Translations under genes and position numbers: made by a program
Assembly (NCBI GenBank): GCA_024639065.1
Contig: JAHEJC010000012.1
Location: 2,453-41,164 of the forward strand
From: Lewinellaceae bacterium
GTDB taxonomy: Bacteria > Bacteroidota > Bacteroidia > Chitinophagales > Saprospiraceae
DNA length: 38,712 nt
Reading direction: 5' to 3'
The notes under the pieces: model-generated
What the model was told of the DNA's origin: nothing
Seen by the model: the letters and a program-made list of their open reading frames with translations, nothing else
Database searches by the model: none
Part shown: piece by piece, positions 25,231-33,407 of the stretch
How positions within the stretch are numbered: the stretch's first letter is position 1
Layout: every line of letters begins with the position of its first letter

Positions 25231-25247
25231 ATCCCGTTTATCGGGAT
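25231..25247. promoter_or_regulatory. Inverted repeat upstream of the mini T9SS protein gene
   Basis: ATCCCG (25231-25236) and CGGGAT (25242-25247) form a 6-bp stem with a 5-base loop, embedded in alternating AT sequence 23 bases before the ATG at 25271. It could be a terminator for the LytS/LytTR transcript or an operator for the next gene. There is no T-run to decide. Confidence 0.4.
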
Positions 25248-25270
25248 GGCATATATATAATTTCAAACAC

Positions 25271-25693
25271 ATGAATATGAGTAGATTAATACTATTAACT
25301 ATTTCGATCTGCTGGTCCATCCAAATTGTGGCCCAGACTCAAAATGAAAAAGGAATACCTAAAATTGCTTTTAGCAGCAATAATTCAATGGACCACGGGC
25401 AAAATCAACATAGGAGTACACCAGATGCTCAATTTGCTTCTTTCCAAAACCAGGATTTGGTAGAAATAAATGCCGCACCAAATCCATTTATAGAGTCATT
25501 TCATCTTTCAAATATTCCGAATAATATAACTTCTTATGCGATCTATAATCGTAAAGGACAATTGGTACAAGAAGGCGAAAAGAATAAGAAGCATATGTCC
25601 GTTCGAATGGCGAATAGTCCGACAGGGGTTTACTATTTGAATCTATTTGATAATGAAAGACTGGTCGCAAATCAAAAACTGATTAAAAAATAG
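25271..25693 (+). CDS. Mini secreted protein consisting mostly of a T9SS type A sorting domain
   Basis: The 140-residue protein has a signal peptide (first ~22 residues, ending IVAQ), ~40 polar residues (Asn/Gln/His-rich, no recognised fold) and then a ~77-residue T9SS type A sorting domain (INAAPNPFIESFHL ... SYAIYNRKGQLVQEG ... TGVYYLNLFDNERLVANQKLIKK). There is almost no cargo between signal and sorting domain. The gene may be a shrunken relict of a larger secreted protein or a genuine small surface peptide. It lies just downstream of a LytS/LytTR operon. No frameshift is visible inside it. Confidence 0.8.
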   Translation: MNMSRLILLTISICWSIQIVAQTQNEKGIPKIAFSSNNSMDHGQNQHRSTPDAQFASFQNQDLVEINAAPNPFIESFHLSNIPNNITSYAIYNRKGQLVQEGEKNKKHMSVRMANSPTGVYYLNLFDNERLVANQKLIKK

Positions 25694-25939
25694 CGTTACC
25701 ATTACCATTGGGTGGTATTGCTCACTTTCTTTTCTAGGTTGATGATTAATCCCCCAATACATTTTAAGTATGTTGGTTTGCTAGGTCTCCTGCATTTTAC
25801 TTCATTGGAAATAATTATGGGTCTGGCCATGTCAGTCTCCTACATAGTTTCGTTAAAGAAATTTTTATCGTGAGCATCATATTTCCGGATTTAAACAAGC
25901 AACTAGACCCAAAATTATGTATGTGTCATCCGACCTATT

Positions 25940-26098
25940 TCAGCCTATGATATAAATGTTTTGCGGGCGTTCCTTTATACCTTGATTCAAATAATAACTA
26001 CTCCCATCAGGTCTTTCAAAAATATTTGATGTTAATAAAGAGGCTTGGGCGGCTGTAATTTCCTTGGAAAATATCCTCGCTAGGTTGACTACTATCAC
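25940..26098 (-). pseudogene. Possible small gene or gene remnant
   Basis: From a GTG at 26098 the minus strand is open for 52 codons. It reads VIVVNLARIFSKEITAAQA, then SLLTSNIFERPDGSSYYL, then NQGIKERPQNIYIIG and a stop. The amino-acid composition is protein-like, with no low-complexity bias, but upstream codons carry stops and no family is recognised. It may be the tail of a decayed gene. Evidence is weak. Confidence 0.25.
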
Positions 26099-26143
26099 TT
26101 GGCGAAGTGATCAGTATCACTTACTTTAAGTAACCATATTAGG

Positions 26144-26151
26144 TAAATTTG
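26144..26151 (+). promoter_or_regulatory. Possible -7 box of the DUF2892 gene
   Basis: TAAATTTG is a perfect TAnnTTTG match 119 bases before the ATG at 26271. There is no convincing -33 TTG, and the leader would be long. Confidence 0.3.
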
Positions 26152-26270
26152 TATAAGATTAAAGTGATGAGTTCTTTATGAGTTGATGCTGGTTTGTTTC
26201 AATTTATTTATTGAATATCAAGAGGATGGCCTATATCCATTCGATTTTTTAACCATTAAATACCCTGATC

Positions 26271-26483
26271 ATGAAAAAAAATGTAGGTTCTACAGATCGC
26301 TTGATCCGGTTGTTGCTTACGGTTGTATTTGGTGTGCTTTATTATTCTGGCATAGTCACAGGTTTTTGGGGGATTGTAGTTTTGGTACTGGGAGTGGTCA
26401 TGTTACTAACAAGTTTAGCTGGCGTTTGCCCATTGTATTCGTTAGTAGGAGTAAATACCTGCAAGCAGGAGGAGGTCGCTTGA
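26271..26483 (+). CDS. DUF2892 membrane protein
   Basis: The 70-residue protein fits DUF2892 (YgaP-type inner-membrane domain): N-terminal MKKNVGSTDRLIRLLLTVVFGVLYY, a second hydrophobic helix (GIVVLVLGVVMLLTSLAGVCPLYSLVGVNTC) and the conserved CPLY..G..TC pair of cysteines. In some proteins this domain anchors a rhodanese; here it stands alone. The role is unknown, possibly thiol or sulfur related. A longer frame starting at 26183 in another register is not a gene. Confidence 0.93.
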   Translation: MKKNVGSTDRLIRLLLTVVFGVLYYSGIVTGFWGIVVLVLGVVMLLTSLAGVCPLYSLVGVNTCKQEEVA

Positions 26484-26610
26484 GTGATTATTGAGCACCC
26501 TGAGGTCAATGGGAAATATTGAGAGTATTTCTACCCTAATAAGATTCATGCTGAATCAGTAATGAGGTGTTTCTTTTAGTAGCATTCGACATCAAGCATT
26601 TACCACGTAC

Positions 26611-26634
26611 CTACCTGGTCCTCGGGACAGGTAG
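26611..26634. terminator. Probable terminator hairpin between convergent genes
   Basis: CTACCTG (26611-26617) pairs with CAGGTAG (26628-26634). Across a bulged G, TCC and GGA extend the stem around a 3-base loop. It lies between the 3' ends of the DUF2892 gene and the S9 peptidase gene and could stop both; flanking T-runs are short. Confidence 0.55.
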
Positions 26635-26661
26635 TTTCAACATTTTAAATCCTCACCTAAG

Positions 26662-28683
26662 TTATCTCGATCGATTAAACCAAGCCACAATGTGCTCGAT
26701 CTTAGTAATCAATTGACTGGGATTATTCGAAATAAAATGATAGGCACCAGGAATCTCAACCAGCGCGGTTTCAATTTTACGCAGCTTAAGGGCATGATAG
26801 AGTTGTTTTGCTTCTGACAAAGGGGTTCTAAGATCCGACATTCCACCCATGACCAGGGTAGGGGTATTGATATCACCCACTAAGGAGATCGGTGAAAACT
26901 TCCAGTAGGTTTCAAAATTTTCCCACGGCTGTCCGGGATAACGCGAATAGGCATATCCATAATAATTATCTGCTACCAGCGTCTTGCTGATCCAATTCAT
27001 AACTGGTTTAATCACTGCAGCAGAACGGAACCGATTATTCTTGCCAATCATCCAAGCGGTCATAATACCTCCGGCGCTTCCTCCGGTCACGAAAAGACTA
27101 TCTTCGGAAAGAAAAGGCCGTTTGATAAGTTCATCCACTCCATCCATAACATCCTGGTAATCATCCCCTGGATAATTATGATACAATAGATTGCCAAATT
27201 CTTCACCATAACTGGTACTCCCTCTTGGATTGGGATAGAACACCACGAATCCAGCAGTAGCATATAATTGCATTTCAGGAGAAAATCGATCTCCGTAATT
27301 AGATATAGGTCCTCCATGATTCTCCACCAATAGCGGATATTTTTTGTTAGAATCAAAGGTAGGTGGATAGACGAGCCATCCCTGTATATCTCGATGGTCT
27401 ACGGTCGACTTATACCACATTTCTTCAAGTTTGCCAAGTTTGCGAAACCCTAAAAGATCATTATTGAGTTCCATCAATAATTTTTCTTTTTGACCTTCAT
27501 TGACTATGGCTAATTCTGATGGGTGGTAAGGGGTGGTATGTGTATAAACAATTGAACTATTGTTGGCCACACTAAAACTGCCGCCTCCGTATGGCCTGCC
27601 AGGTGAAATACCTCCTGCGTCATGTGCAAGGGTTGTGACTTTACCAGACATTGTTACATGTCCAATTTTGGTATTCCCTTGGTCATCATACATGAAAAAT
27701 AGACCATTACCTGAGGGATCCCACACTGGATCTGAAATACTCCGGTCCAAAGAAGTATTGATTTCTTGCTTGTTACTTCCATCGGCATTCATGGTATAGA
27801 GGCGGGTAATTTGGTATGTTTGAACTTTATCATCGTAGCCTAAATAAGCGATTTTGCCAGAAGAGGATACGGACAGACTATGATCCGGTCCTTTACGTGT
27901 GGTGAGGCTTTCAATTTTTCCATTATTAAGTGAAACCCGGTAGATCTCTGAATTTCTAAAATCATATTCCCAATCATCAGAAAGATTAGATGTGCAATAG
28001 AGGTGTTCGCCATCGGGTGACCAGGCCGGTGACCGATGATTGAAATTACCAGATGTAATCTGACGCGGTGAACCACCATTGGCTGGTATGACAAATAGGT
28101 GGGTGAATCCTGGATTCATATAACCGGACCCATCGGCTTCATGTTTAAGACGGGTAGTTACTCTAGGCGGGTCAGCCCACTTCGCCCCTTTCGGTTTATT
28201 AGGAGGAGATACTAACGATAACTCTTTACCAGGGACAAACATCGTAAAGGCTAAGTGCTGGCCATTGGGCGACCAAGAGATACTTCCAGGCGAATTTTCC
28301 AACTGAGAAATTCGAGCAACTTTGCCTGAATTTAACCAATACATATACAGTTCGGAGCCTTGCTCAGTACTGCTGCGAAAGGCGATCCGCGATCCATCTG
28401 GCGACCATACTGGATTGGATTCATTGACCTCATTGGAAGTAAGTTTTTGATGCATCGATCCATCTGAACCGATCATCCACAATCGGGAAGTCTTACCATC
28501 TGTCATAATATCCATACCCCGGCGTTCATACACAATCCGTTGGCCGTCAGGAGCTATTTGTGGACTGGTCACCCACTCAAGCTCAAAGACATCCATGCTG
28601 GTAAAAGGTGGATGATCTTGACTGGAAAGTATAGAAATAGTTAGCACTGAAAATAATATGAATAGAAAGGATCGCTTGCTCAT
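26662..28683 (-). CDS. S9 family prolyl oligopeptidase/dipeptidyl aminopeptidase
   Basis: The 673-residue protein has a signal peptide (first ~21 residues), so it is periplasmic or outer-membrane associated. Residues ~25-400 form a seven-bladed propeller with repeated WSPDGxxIAFRS/WSPNGQHLAF-type PD40 motifs. Residues ~410-673 are the alpha/beta hydrolase peptidase domain (ENHGGPISNYGDRFSPEMQ, YPNPRGSTSYGEEF). The catalytic triad is Ser536 (TGGSAGGIM), Asp617 (MSDLRTP) and His649 (GAYHFISN). The Ser motif is GGSAGG, where the more common form is GGSYGG; this small variation is seen in acylaminoacyl-type members. The protein cleaves N-terminal dipeptides or acylated residues from short peptides. 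It is monocistronic. Confidence 0.95.
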   Translation of the reverse strand: MSKRSFLFILFSVLTISILSSQDHPPFTSMDVFELEWVTSPQIAPDGQRIVYERRGMDIMTDGKTSRLWMIGSDGSMHQKLTSNEVNESNPVWSPDGSRIAFRSSTEQGSELYMYWLNSGKVARISQLENSPGSISWSPNGQHLAFTMFVPGKELSLVSPPNKPKGAKWADPPRVTTRLKHEADGSGYMNPGFTHLFVIPANGGSPRQITSGNFNHRSPAWSPDGEHLYCTSNLSDDWEYDFRNSEIYRVSLNNGKIESLTTRKGPDHSLSVSSSGKIAYLGYDDKVQTYQITRLYTMNADGSNKQEINTSLDRSISDPVWDPSGNGLFFMYDDQGNTKIGHVTMSGKVTTLAHDAGGISPGRPYGGGSFSVANNSSIVYTHTTPYHPSELAIVNEGQKEKLLMELNNDLLGFRKLGKLEEMWYKSTVDHRDIQGWLVYPPTFDSNKKYPLLVENHGGPISNYGDRFSPEMQLYATAGFVVFYPNPRGSTSYGEEFGNLLYHNYPGDDYQDVMDGVDELIKRPFLSEDSLFVTGGSAGGIMTAWMIGKNNRFRSAAVIKPVMNWISKTLVADNYYGYAYSRYPGQPWENFETYWKFSPISLVGDINTPTLVMGGMSDLRTPLSEAKQLYHALKLRKIETALVEIPGAYHFISNNPSQLITKIEHIVAWFNRSR

Positions 28684-28885
28684 GATCAGTTGTTTGGATT
28701 TGAATCAAAATGGATTACAAATTAGTGATTTTTTGCTAAAAGCATTATTCGAAAATATTTATTATACCAAAGGAATAGCCATGCAACAATCCATATACCC
28801 ATCAACATAAAATATTAAAATAAACGTTTATTTAATAGATATCCCTTTATGACATATCTATGCCCTAAATCTTAAAACTTCCATT

Positions 28886-29767
28886 ATGAAATTCAAAATT
28901 TTACTATTAATTGGTTGCTTATGGATGACTTTGATTTGTTCTTTCTTGCTACCAGCTCAGACTACCGTGTTACTGCAACCTACAAAGGATAACACAATAT
29001 ATTCTTCTAATGTAAACAATAGCAATGCACTAGGCGATTTATTTGCTGGGAGAACAGGAGCTATGAACGGGGGAAATTTACACCGAGCCTTAGTAAGATT
29101 TAGTTTAAAACTGATTCCCACTAACGCTATAATTACTAATGCCACTTTATCACTAAACAAGAATAAAGGAGGACCAGGAAACACAGCAATTCATAAACTC
29201 ACTACCGATTGGGGGGAAGGCACTTCTGATGCAACTGGCTCCGGGCCTGGGTCAGGTGGAGGGGCCGGAGCTCCTGCAACCGCTGGCGATGCAACCTGGA
29301 TGCATTCCTTTTTTAATACACAATCTTGGAATTCTCTTGGAGGAGATTATGTGCCCACCTCCAGCGCTACAACGTTAGTAACCATATCCAGCGGCCAGTT
29401 TAATTGGAATTCACCTGCGATGGTCATGGACGTGCAAAACTGGCTTGATGATACCACAACTAATTATGGATGGATATTAATAGGTGATGAGAGTAACTCA
29501 GGTTCCTCTTCACGATTTAACTCTAGAGAGGACGCCAGCCACCCAGTTCTCGCGGTAGAATATACGATATCTTGCCTGGACACATTAATGCTTTCAGGTA
29601 TTATTGACCCGAATACCTATCAGGCCGCTAAACTCATAAAATCGGATGGTACAATCCAGAGTCCATCTATGGTAATTTTTGACACAGGCGTGGAAGCAAT
29701 TTTAGAAGATGAATTTTCAGTACTCCTGGGGGCGGAATTTGAGATAAGAATTGGCGGGTGTCCTTAG
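28886..29767 (+). CDS. Secreted DNRLRE-domain protein with 3-coathanger stack-like C-terminus
   Basis: The 293-residue protein has a signal peptide ending near PAQTT (residue ~25). Residues ~27-230 are a DNRLRE/CBM96-like beta domain (LLQPTKDNTIYSS, LFAGRTGAMNGG, RALVRFSL, ATLSLNKN, ALV-type DVQNWLDDTTTNYGWILIGDE, SREDASHPVLAVEY). A Gly/Ala-rich loop lies near residues 114-130. The last ~60 residues (LMLSGIIDPNTYQAAKLIKSDG ... FEIRIGGC) match the 3-coathanger stack found in T9SS-exported proteins. No conventional T9SS sorting domain follows. The protein probably binds carbohydrate or decorates the surface. Confidence 0.85.
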   Translation: MKFKILLLIGCLWMTLICSFLLPAQTTVLLQPTKDNTIYSSNVNNSNALGDLFAGRTGAMNGGNLHRALVRFSLKLIPTNAIITNATLSLNKNKGGPGNTAIHKLTTDWGEGTSDATGSGPGSGGGAGAPATAGDATWMHSFFNTQSWNSLGGDYVPTSSATTLVTISSGQFNWNSPAMVMDVQNWLDDTTTNYGWILIGDESNSGSSSRFNSREDASHPVLAVEYTISCLDTLMLSGIIDPNTYQAAKLIKSDGTIQSPSMVIFDTGVEAILEDEFSVLLGAEFEIRIGGCP

Positions 29768-29941
29768 GTAGCTACTGCTGCAAATAAATTGAACCGAGCT
29801 ATCCTATTTTTACACTTTTACATACTGTAAAGACTCGGAATAGGTCCTGAATTCAAAATCTTTTCTTTGACTATCTTGTTTAAAATTTGAAAAAAAATTA
29901 CAATTAGTGCTTTGTAATATTATTCAGATGAACTTGTTTAC

Positions 29942-30364
29942 ATGACAAAAGAAAATCCAATAGATAAAGACCAGGTAACCGATATACCGCATATTATTCC
30001 CTATGCGCATAATCGGGGTAGTGCTTTGATTAAACCAGAAGATCAAGGTAAAGTGAAAGGGAAAGCCCTAAAAGCTATGTACCAACAAACCAACAGACAA
30101 TTGGATCAGATCAAGGAACAAATTCAACTATTGGCCAAACAAGCTAATGATATAAAGGAGCGAGTAGAGATTTCTGAAAAGATATATGAAGCGGAGATCC
30201 GGTTTGATCCCATTATGGGAAACGACTATTACCTTTACGAAAAAGGAAATGGCGGATGGCTTATTTCTATGATTGCCCCGGAAGAATGGAAAGCATCATG
30301 CCCGCATACCTTCATTGCTAAAACTCATTTATTAGCCGATCATACTTGGAGTATTGAAAAGTAG
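29942..30364 (+). CDS. DUF2452 protein
   Basis: The 140-residue protein matches DUF2452: PYAHNRGSALIKPEDQGKVKGKALKAMYQQTNRQLDQIKEQIQLLAKQA, then RVEISEKIYEAEIRFDPIMGNDYYLYEK and LLADHTWSIEK. It has no signal peptide or TM helix, so it is cytoplasmic, with an N-terminal helical half and a small beta C-terminal half. Its function is unassigned in the family. The gene stands alone. Confidence 0.93.
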   Translation: MTKENPIDKDQVTDIPHIIPYAHNRGSALIKPEDQGKVKGKALKAMYQQTNRQLDQIKEQIQLLAKQANDIKERVEISEKIYEAEIRFDPIMGNDYYLYEKGNGGWLISMIAPEEWKASCPHTFIAKTHLLADHTWSIEK

Positions 30365-30512
30365 ACCTGCCATTTTATTTGGTATTGTATATTCTTTGAT
30401 TTTATAGTTTGTCTCCAAAGAGTATTATCTTAATCCTCGACAATTAATATCACATTCGCTGGTTTCAAATATTCAATAAATTGAAATTGGCAATTTCTAA
30501 CTAATTTCTATA

Positions 30513-31940
30513 ATGAAGAGTCGACATTTTATAATTTCCTGGTGGTTAGTATTTTTTTGGTCATGCTCACCGGCTGAACCGCCTAAAACCAAAACAAACA
30601 GGGACACACCAAATTTCATCATTATTTTTACGGATGATTTGGGCTACGGTGATTTGGGCTGTTTTGGGAACCCTACTATAAAAACACCTCATCTGGACCT
30701 TTTGGCTGCTGAAGGCCAAAAGTGGACTCAGTTTTATGTGGCGGATCCGGTATGTACCCCGAGCCGGGCAGGTCTGCTCACTGGACGTTATCCATTCCGA
30801 AATGGGATGACTTCATCAGCCAGGGTAGTTCTGTTTCCTGATTCTAAAGGAGGATTACCTACTTCTGAGATTACCATTGCTGAGGTGTTGAAGCAGAAGG
30901 ATTATGCCACAGCGGCCATCGGAAAATGGCATTTAGGACATCTCCCAGAGTTCTTACCAGATCAACAAGGATTTGATTATTATTTTGGAATTCCTTATTC
31001 CAATGATATGGATTTTGTTCAGGGTTCTCCAAATTATCGACAAGAATCCAAGGACCCTAATTTCTTAGCTAACACCCAACACTATAATGTTCCACTCATC
31101 GAAAATGGAAAAACGGTAGAACGACCAGCAAATCAAAATACCATCACTCGCAGATACGCCGAAAAGTCGATTGATTTTATAAGAAATAATCAGGATAAAC
31201 CTTTCTTCCTTTACCTAGCCCACAATTTGCCCCATATTCCATTATTTGCCTCTGCGGATTTTGTCGGTACTAGTAAAAGAGGAATCTATGGAGATGTACT
31301 TCAGGAAATTGATGCTGGTGTTGGACGCATTATTCAAACCTTAAAAGACTTAGATATAGACGATCAAACGGTCGTCTTATTTACCTCGGATAATGGTCCT
31401 TGGTTATCCTTTCGGACCCATGGAGGTTCTGCTGGCCCATTGCGTGCTGGAAAAGGTACTAATTTTGAGGGAGGCCAACGAGTACCTACTATTTTCTGGG
31501 GCCCTGGATATGTAAAGCCCAGCGTCATTGATGATATGGGATCTACGTTGGATATAATAAATACCTTCGCTAAAATGGCTGGTATTGAACCACCCAATGA
31601 TCGAAGGATGGATGGATATGATCTTTCACCCTTGTTGCTAAATGGCGAAGGGCCAAGCCCAAGAAATGAATTCTTTTACTGGAATCGAGGCGAGCTGCAT
31701 GCTGCTCGACTTGGAAAATGGAAAATACACATTAAACAAAGAGAACCGGTTAATTATGGAAGAGAGGTCGTCCTGGAATATCCTGAATTGTACGACTTAG
31801 AGACAGACATATCAGAAAAATATAATTGGGCGGCTGAGTATCCAAAAAGGATAGAAGAGTTGTTGGAATTATGCAACAAACATCAAGCGGATATGTCGGA
31901 TGCTTTGCCGGATAATCTTGCAGCCCGTATTGGGGAATAA
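30513..31940 (+). CDS. Sulfatase (S1/arylsulfatase type) lipoprotein
   Basis: The 475-residue protein has a signal peptide with probable lipidated Cys18 (FFWSC). It is a type I sulfatase: the metal-binding start [15 protein letters not shown] (Asp41, Asp42), the modification motif [12 protein letters not shown] with Cys81 (to be converted to formylglycine), the IGKWHLG lysine/histidine motif, and the second metal site SDNGPW (Asp293, Asn294). It hydrolyses sulfate esters, probably of a sulfated polysaccharide, in the periplasm or at the surface. Activation needs an anaerobic-type or FGE-type maturase; none is in the window. A perfect 12-bp stem terminator follows. Confidence 0.95.
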   Translation: MKSRHFIISWWLVFFWSCSPAEPPKTKTNRDTPNFIIIFTDDLGYGDLGCFGNPTIKTPHLDLLAAEGQKWTQFYVADPVCTPSRAGLLTGRYPFRNGMTSSARVVLFPDSKGGLPTSEITIAEVLKQKDYATAAIGKWHLGHLPEFLPDQQGFDYYFGIPYSNDMDFVQGSPNYRQESKDPNFLANTQHYNVPLIENGKTVERPANQNTITRRYAEKSIDFIRNNQDKPFFLYLAHNLPHIPLFASADFVGTSKRGIYGDVLQEIDAGVGRIIQTLKDLDIDDQTVVLFTSDNGPWLSFRTHGGSAGPLRAGKGTNFEGGQRVPTIFWGPGYVKPSVIDDMGSTLDIINTFAKMAGIEPPNDRRMDGYDLSPLLLNGEGPSPRNEFFYWNRGELHAARLGKWKIHIKQREPVNYGREVVLEYPELYDLETDISEKYNWAAEYPKRIEELLELCNKHQADMSDALPDNLAARIGE

Positions 31941-31964
31941 ACCAGTGGAATTGACAGCAATATG

Positions 31965-32005
31965 ATGGTCAGCCAGTAGATATCCTGGCTGACCATAAAT
32001 TTTTG
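31965..32005 (+). terminator. Rho-independent terminator after the sulfatase gene
   Basis: A perfect 12-bp stem (ATGGTCAGCCAG at 31965-31976 with CTGGCTGACCAT at 31985-31996) encloses an 8-base loop and is followed by AAATTTTT. It is convergent with the T9SS gene ending at 32017 and may act in both directions. Confidence 0.85.
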
Positions 32006-32016
32006 GGAATCTAAAT

Positions 32017-33159
32017 CTATTTGGTAATAATAATTTTCTGGGAAGTCTCTCCTGTTTTAGAAATTACCTGTACAATGTAAGTTCCACTATTCAAGTTTAG
32101 ATTTTCCAAATTGAATATATAATCCCCTGTACTCTTTACACCTTGTGGAAAGGATTTAAGTTGCGTACCATTTTGATCTAATACTTGAATATGTACAGGT
32201 CCTTTTGAATCGACAGCATATTCAATCCGTATGCGTTCATTACTTGGATTGGGAAAAACCTTTAAGTTGGAATTCATGTTGTTTCCAATCCCCTGTTTTG
32301 GAAAAGCAGCATCGTCAAGCTCCATTGGCATCAACAAAAACCTGATCTCCGGACTAAATAACGTCCTGTGACTTATTTCTTTGCGTTGCATTTTGTGAGA
32401 AGCTCGTCCAATATGACGTCCTTCTTGTTCTTTATCTGGCCTTAAATTTTCTCGTAACTCTTCAAATAATGACTGGTTGGTTTCAAACACATCATGAATG
32501 TCATCATAATATTTTACGACAAGTGATTTTAGTGCTTGAGCCATTTCCTGAGATTCCACTTTTTGTTCTTCAGTCAATCCTCTCCATTTTTGAGAAGGTG
32601 TTTCCTGCAGTTTGCCAAATCCTGGCTTATGGTTTTTCGATTTTCTTTCTGCTCCAGATTTCCTCAATGATCGATGTTGTGCTTGGAGGTCAGCTATGGT
32701 CGCCTGATCTGTTTTGGATATTTTCTTATCAAAATCTTTTCTAATCTCAATCAACTTCGGCATGATAGTCTCATGGATCGTAGCTTGCTTTGCTTGCCTC
32801 TTTGACCTATGATCTTCCATTTTTTGATCCATTTCCTCTTTATGTTCCGCTAATTTTACTTTTTGATCTTCCGTTAATTCTGCCCCTACCTTAGCTTTGA
32901 AATCTTCCGCCAGTTTTTTAACAGCAGCTCGTTTTTCCTCCTGTTCTAAATCCTGGTCACTACGGATTTCGATCATTGCTTCTCGATGTTCTTTACGAAT
33001 AATCGAGATTGCATCTTGTTGAGCTTCGGATAAATCCAGCTGTTCCCAAATAACGCCTTCACCACCCATTCGAGGACCATGGTGTGGTCTTTGGGCGCTT
33101 ATCGTATACGTAAAGAATATCCAGGTTATCAAAAATGAAATTCTTGTTATCGCTTTCAT
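32017..33159 (-). CDS. Helical Spy/LTXXQ-like protein with T9SS type A sorting domain
   Basis: The 380-residue protein has a signal peptide ending TISAQ (~22). Residues ~30-255 are almost entirely charged alpha-helix with Spy/LTXXQ-like words: WEQLDLSEAQQDAISIIRKEHREAM, ELTEDQKVKLAEHKEEM and GLTEEQKVESQEM. Residues ~300-380 are a T9SS type A sorting domain (LKVFPNPSNERIRIEYAV ... GTYIVQVISKTGETSQKIIITK). A Spy-like helical domain usually acts as a periplasmic chaperone or metal sensor; here it should be exported to the surface. The gene is divergent from a LytS/LytTR pair, with putative LytTR repeats between them, so it is a plausible target of that system. Confidence 0.85.
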   Translation of the reverse strand: MKAITRISFLITWIFFTYTISAQRPHHGPRMGGEGVIWEQLDLSEAQQDAISIIRKEHREAMIEIRSDQDLEQEEKRAAVKKLAEDFKAKVGAELTEDQKVKLAEHKEEMDQKMEDHRSKRQAKQATIHETIMPKLIEIRKDFDKKISKTDQATIADLQAQHRSLRKSGAERKSKNHKPGFGKLQETPSQKWRGLTEEQKVESQEMAQALKSLVVKYYDDIHDVFETNQSLFEELRENLRPDKEQEGRHIGRASHKMQRKEISHRTLFSPEIRFLLMPMELDDAAFPKQGIGNNMNSNLKVFPNPSNERIRIEYAVDSKGPVHIQVLDQNGTQLKSFPQGVKSTGDYIFNLENLNLNSGTYIVQVISKTGETSQKIIITK

Positions 33160-33258
33160 AGTTTTAAAATTTTAATTTATTAATGGTTAGGTTGAAATCT
33201 TTAATATCGTTTGACTTTACCATTCAAAGAAAATTTATTTTGTTTCCTAAGTCTAATT

Positions 33259-33289
33259 TTTTCAACCAACGACACTCGATTTTCAACCA
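33259..33289. promoter_or_regulatory. Candidate LytTR-type operator (paired direct repeats)
   Basis: TTTTCAACCA occurs at 33259-33268 and again at 33280-33289, 21 bases apart, two helical turns, in the gap between the divergent Spy-like T9SS gene and the LytS/LytTR operon. A related half-site in the opposite direction (AGGTTGAAAT) lies at 33189-33198. Two ~9-10 base direct repeats spaced by 11-13 bases is the known architecture of LytTR sites. Assignment to this regulator is inferred from position. Confidence 0.4.
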
Positions 33290-33371
33290 TCAAGTCAATG
33301 TGATACTTTTGTCCCGATATTGAGTGTATACAGCTGTTAGTAGATCAAATCGATTAATTCGTTGAAGCTTA

Positions 33372-33402
33372 TTGCTGCTCGGAAGATATTCCGGTACCTT
33401 TG
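33372..33402 (+). promoter_or_regulatory. Predicted promoter of the second LytS/LytTR operon
   Basis: TTG at 33372-33374, a 20-base spacer and a perfect TAnnTTTG -7 box (TACCTTTG, 33395-33402) lie directly ahead of the ATG at 33408. The predicted transcription start falls within a few bases of the ATG, implying a leaderless or nearly leaderless mRNA. Confidence 0.55.
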
Positions 33403-33407
33403 ATGGT

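Larger units (their letters stand above)
25694..26270. other. Intergenic region with a possible minus-strand gene remnant
   Basis: In this 577-base gap the only protein-like reading is the short minus-strand frame at 25940-26098. A -7 box for the DUF2892 gene lies at 26144-26151. Nothing else is supportable. Confidence 0.5.

Noticed and set aside
25694-25740. Possible terminator after the mini T9SS gene
   Set aside because: The stem around TACC/GGTA is only about four pairs and the following DNA is not a clear T-run.
26183-26494. Plus-strand frame overlapping the DUF2892 gene
   Set aside because: The overlapping 26271-26483 frame matches a known family, while this frame gives a composition unlike protein.
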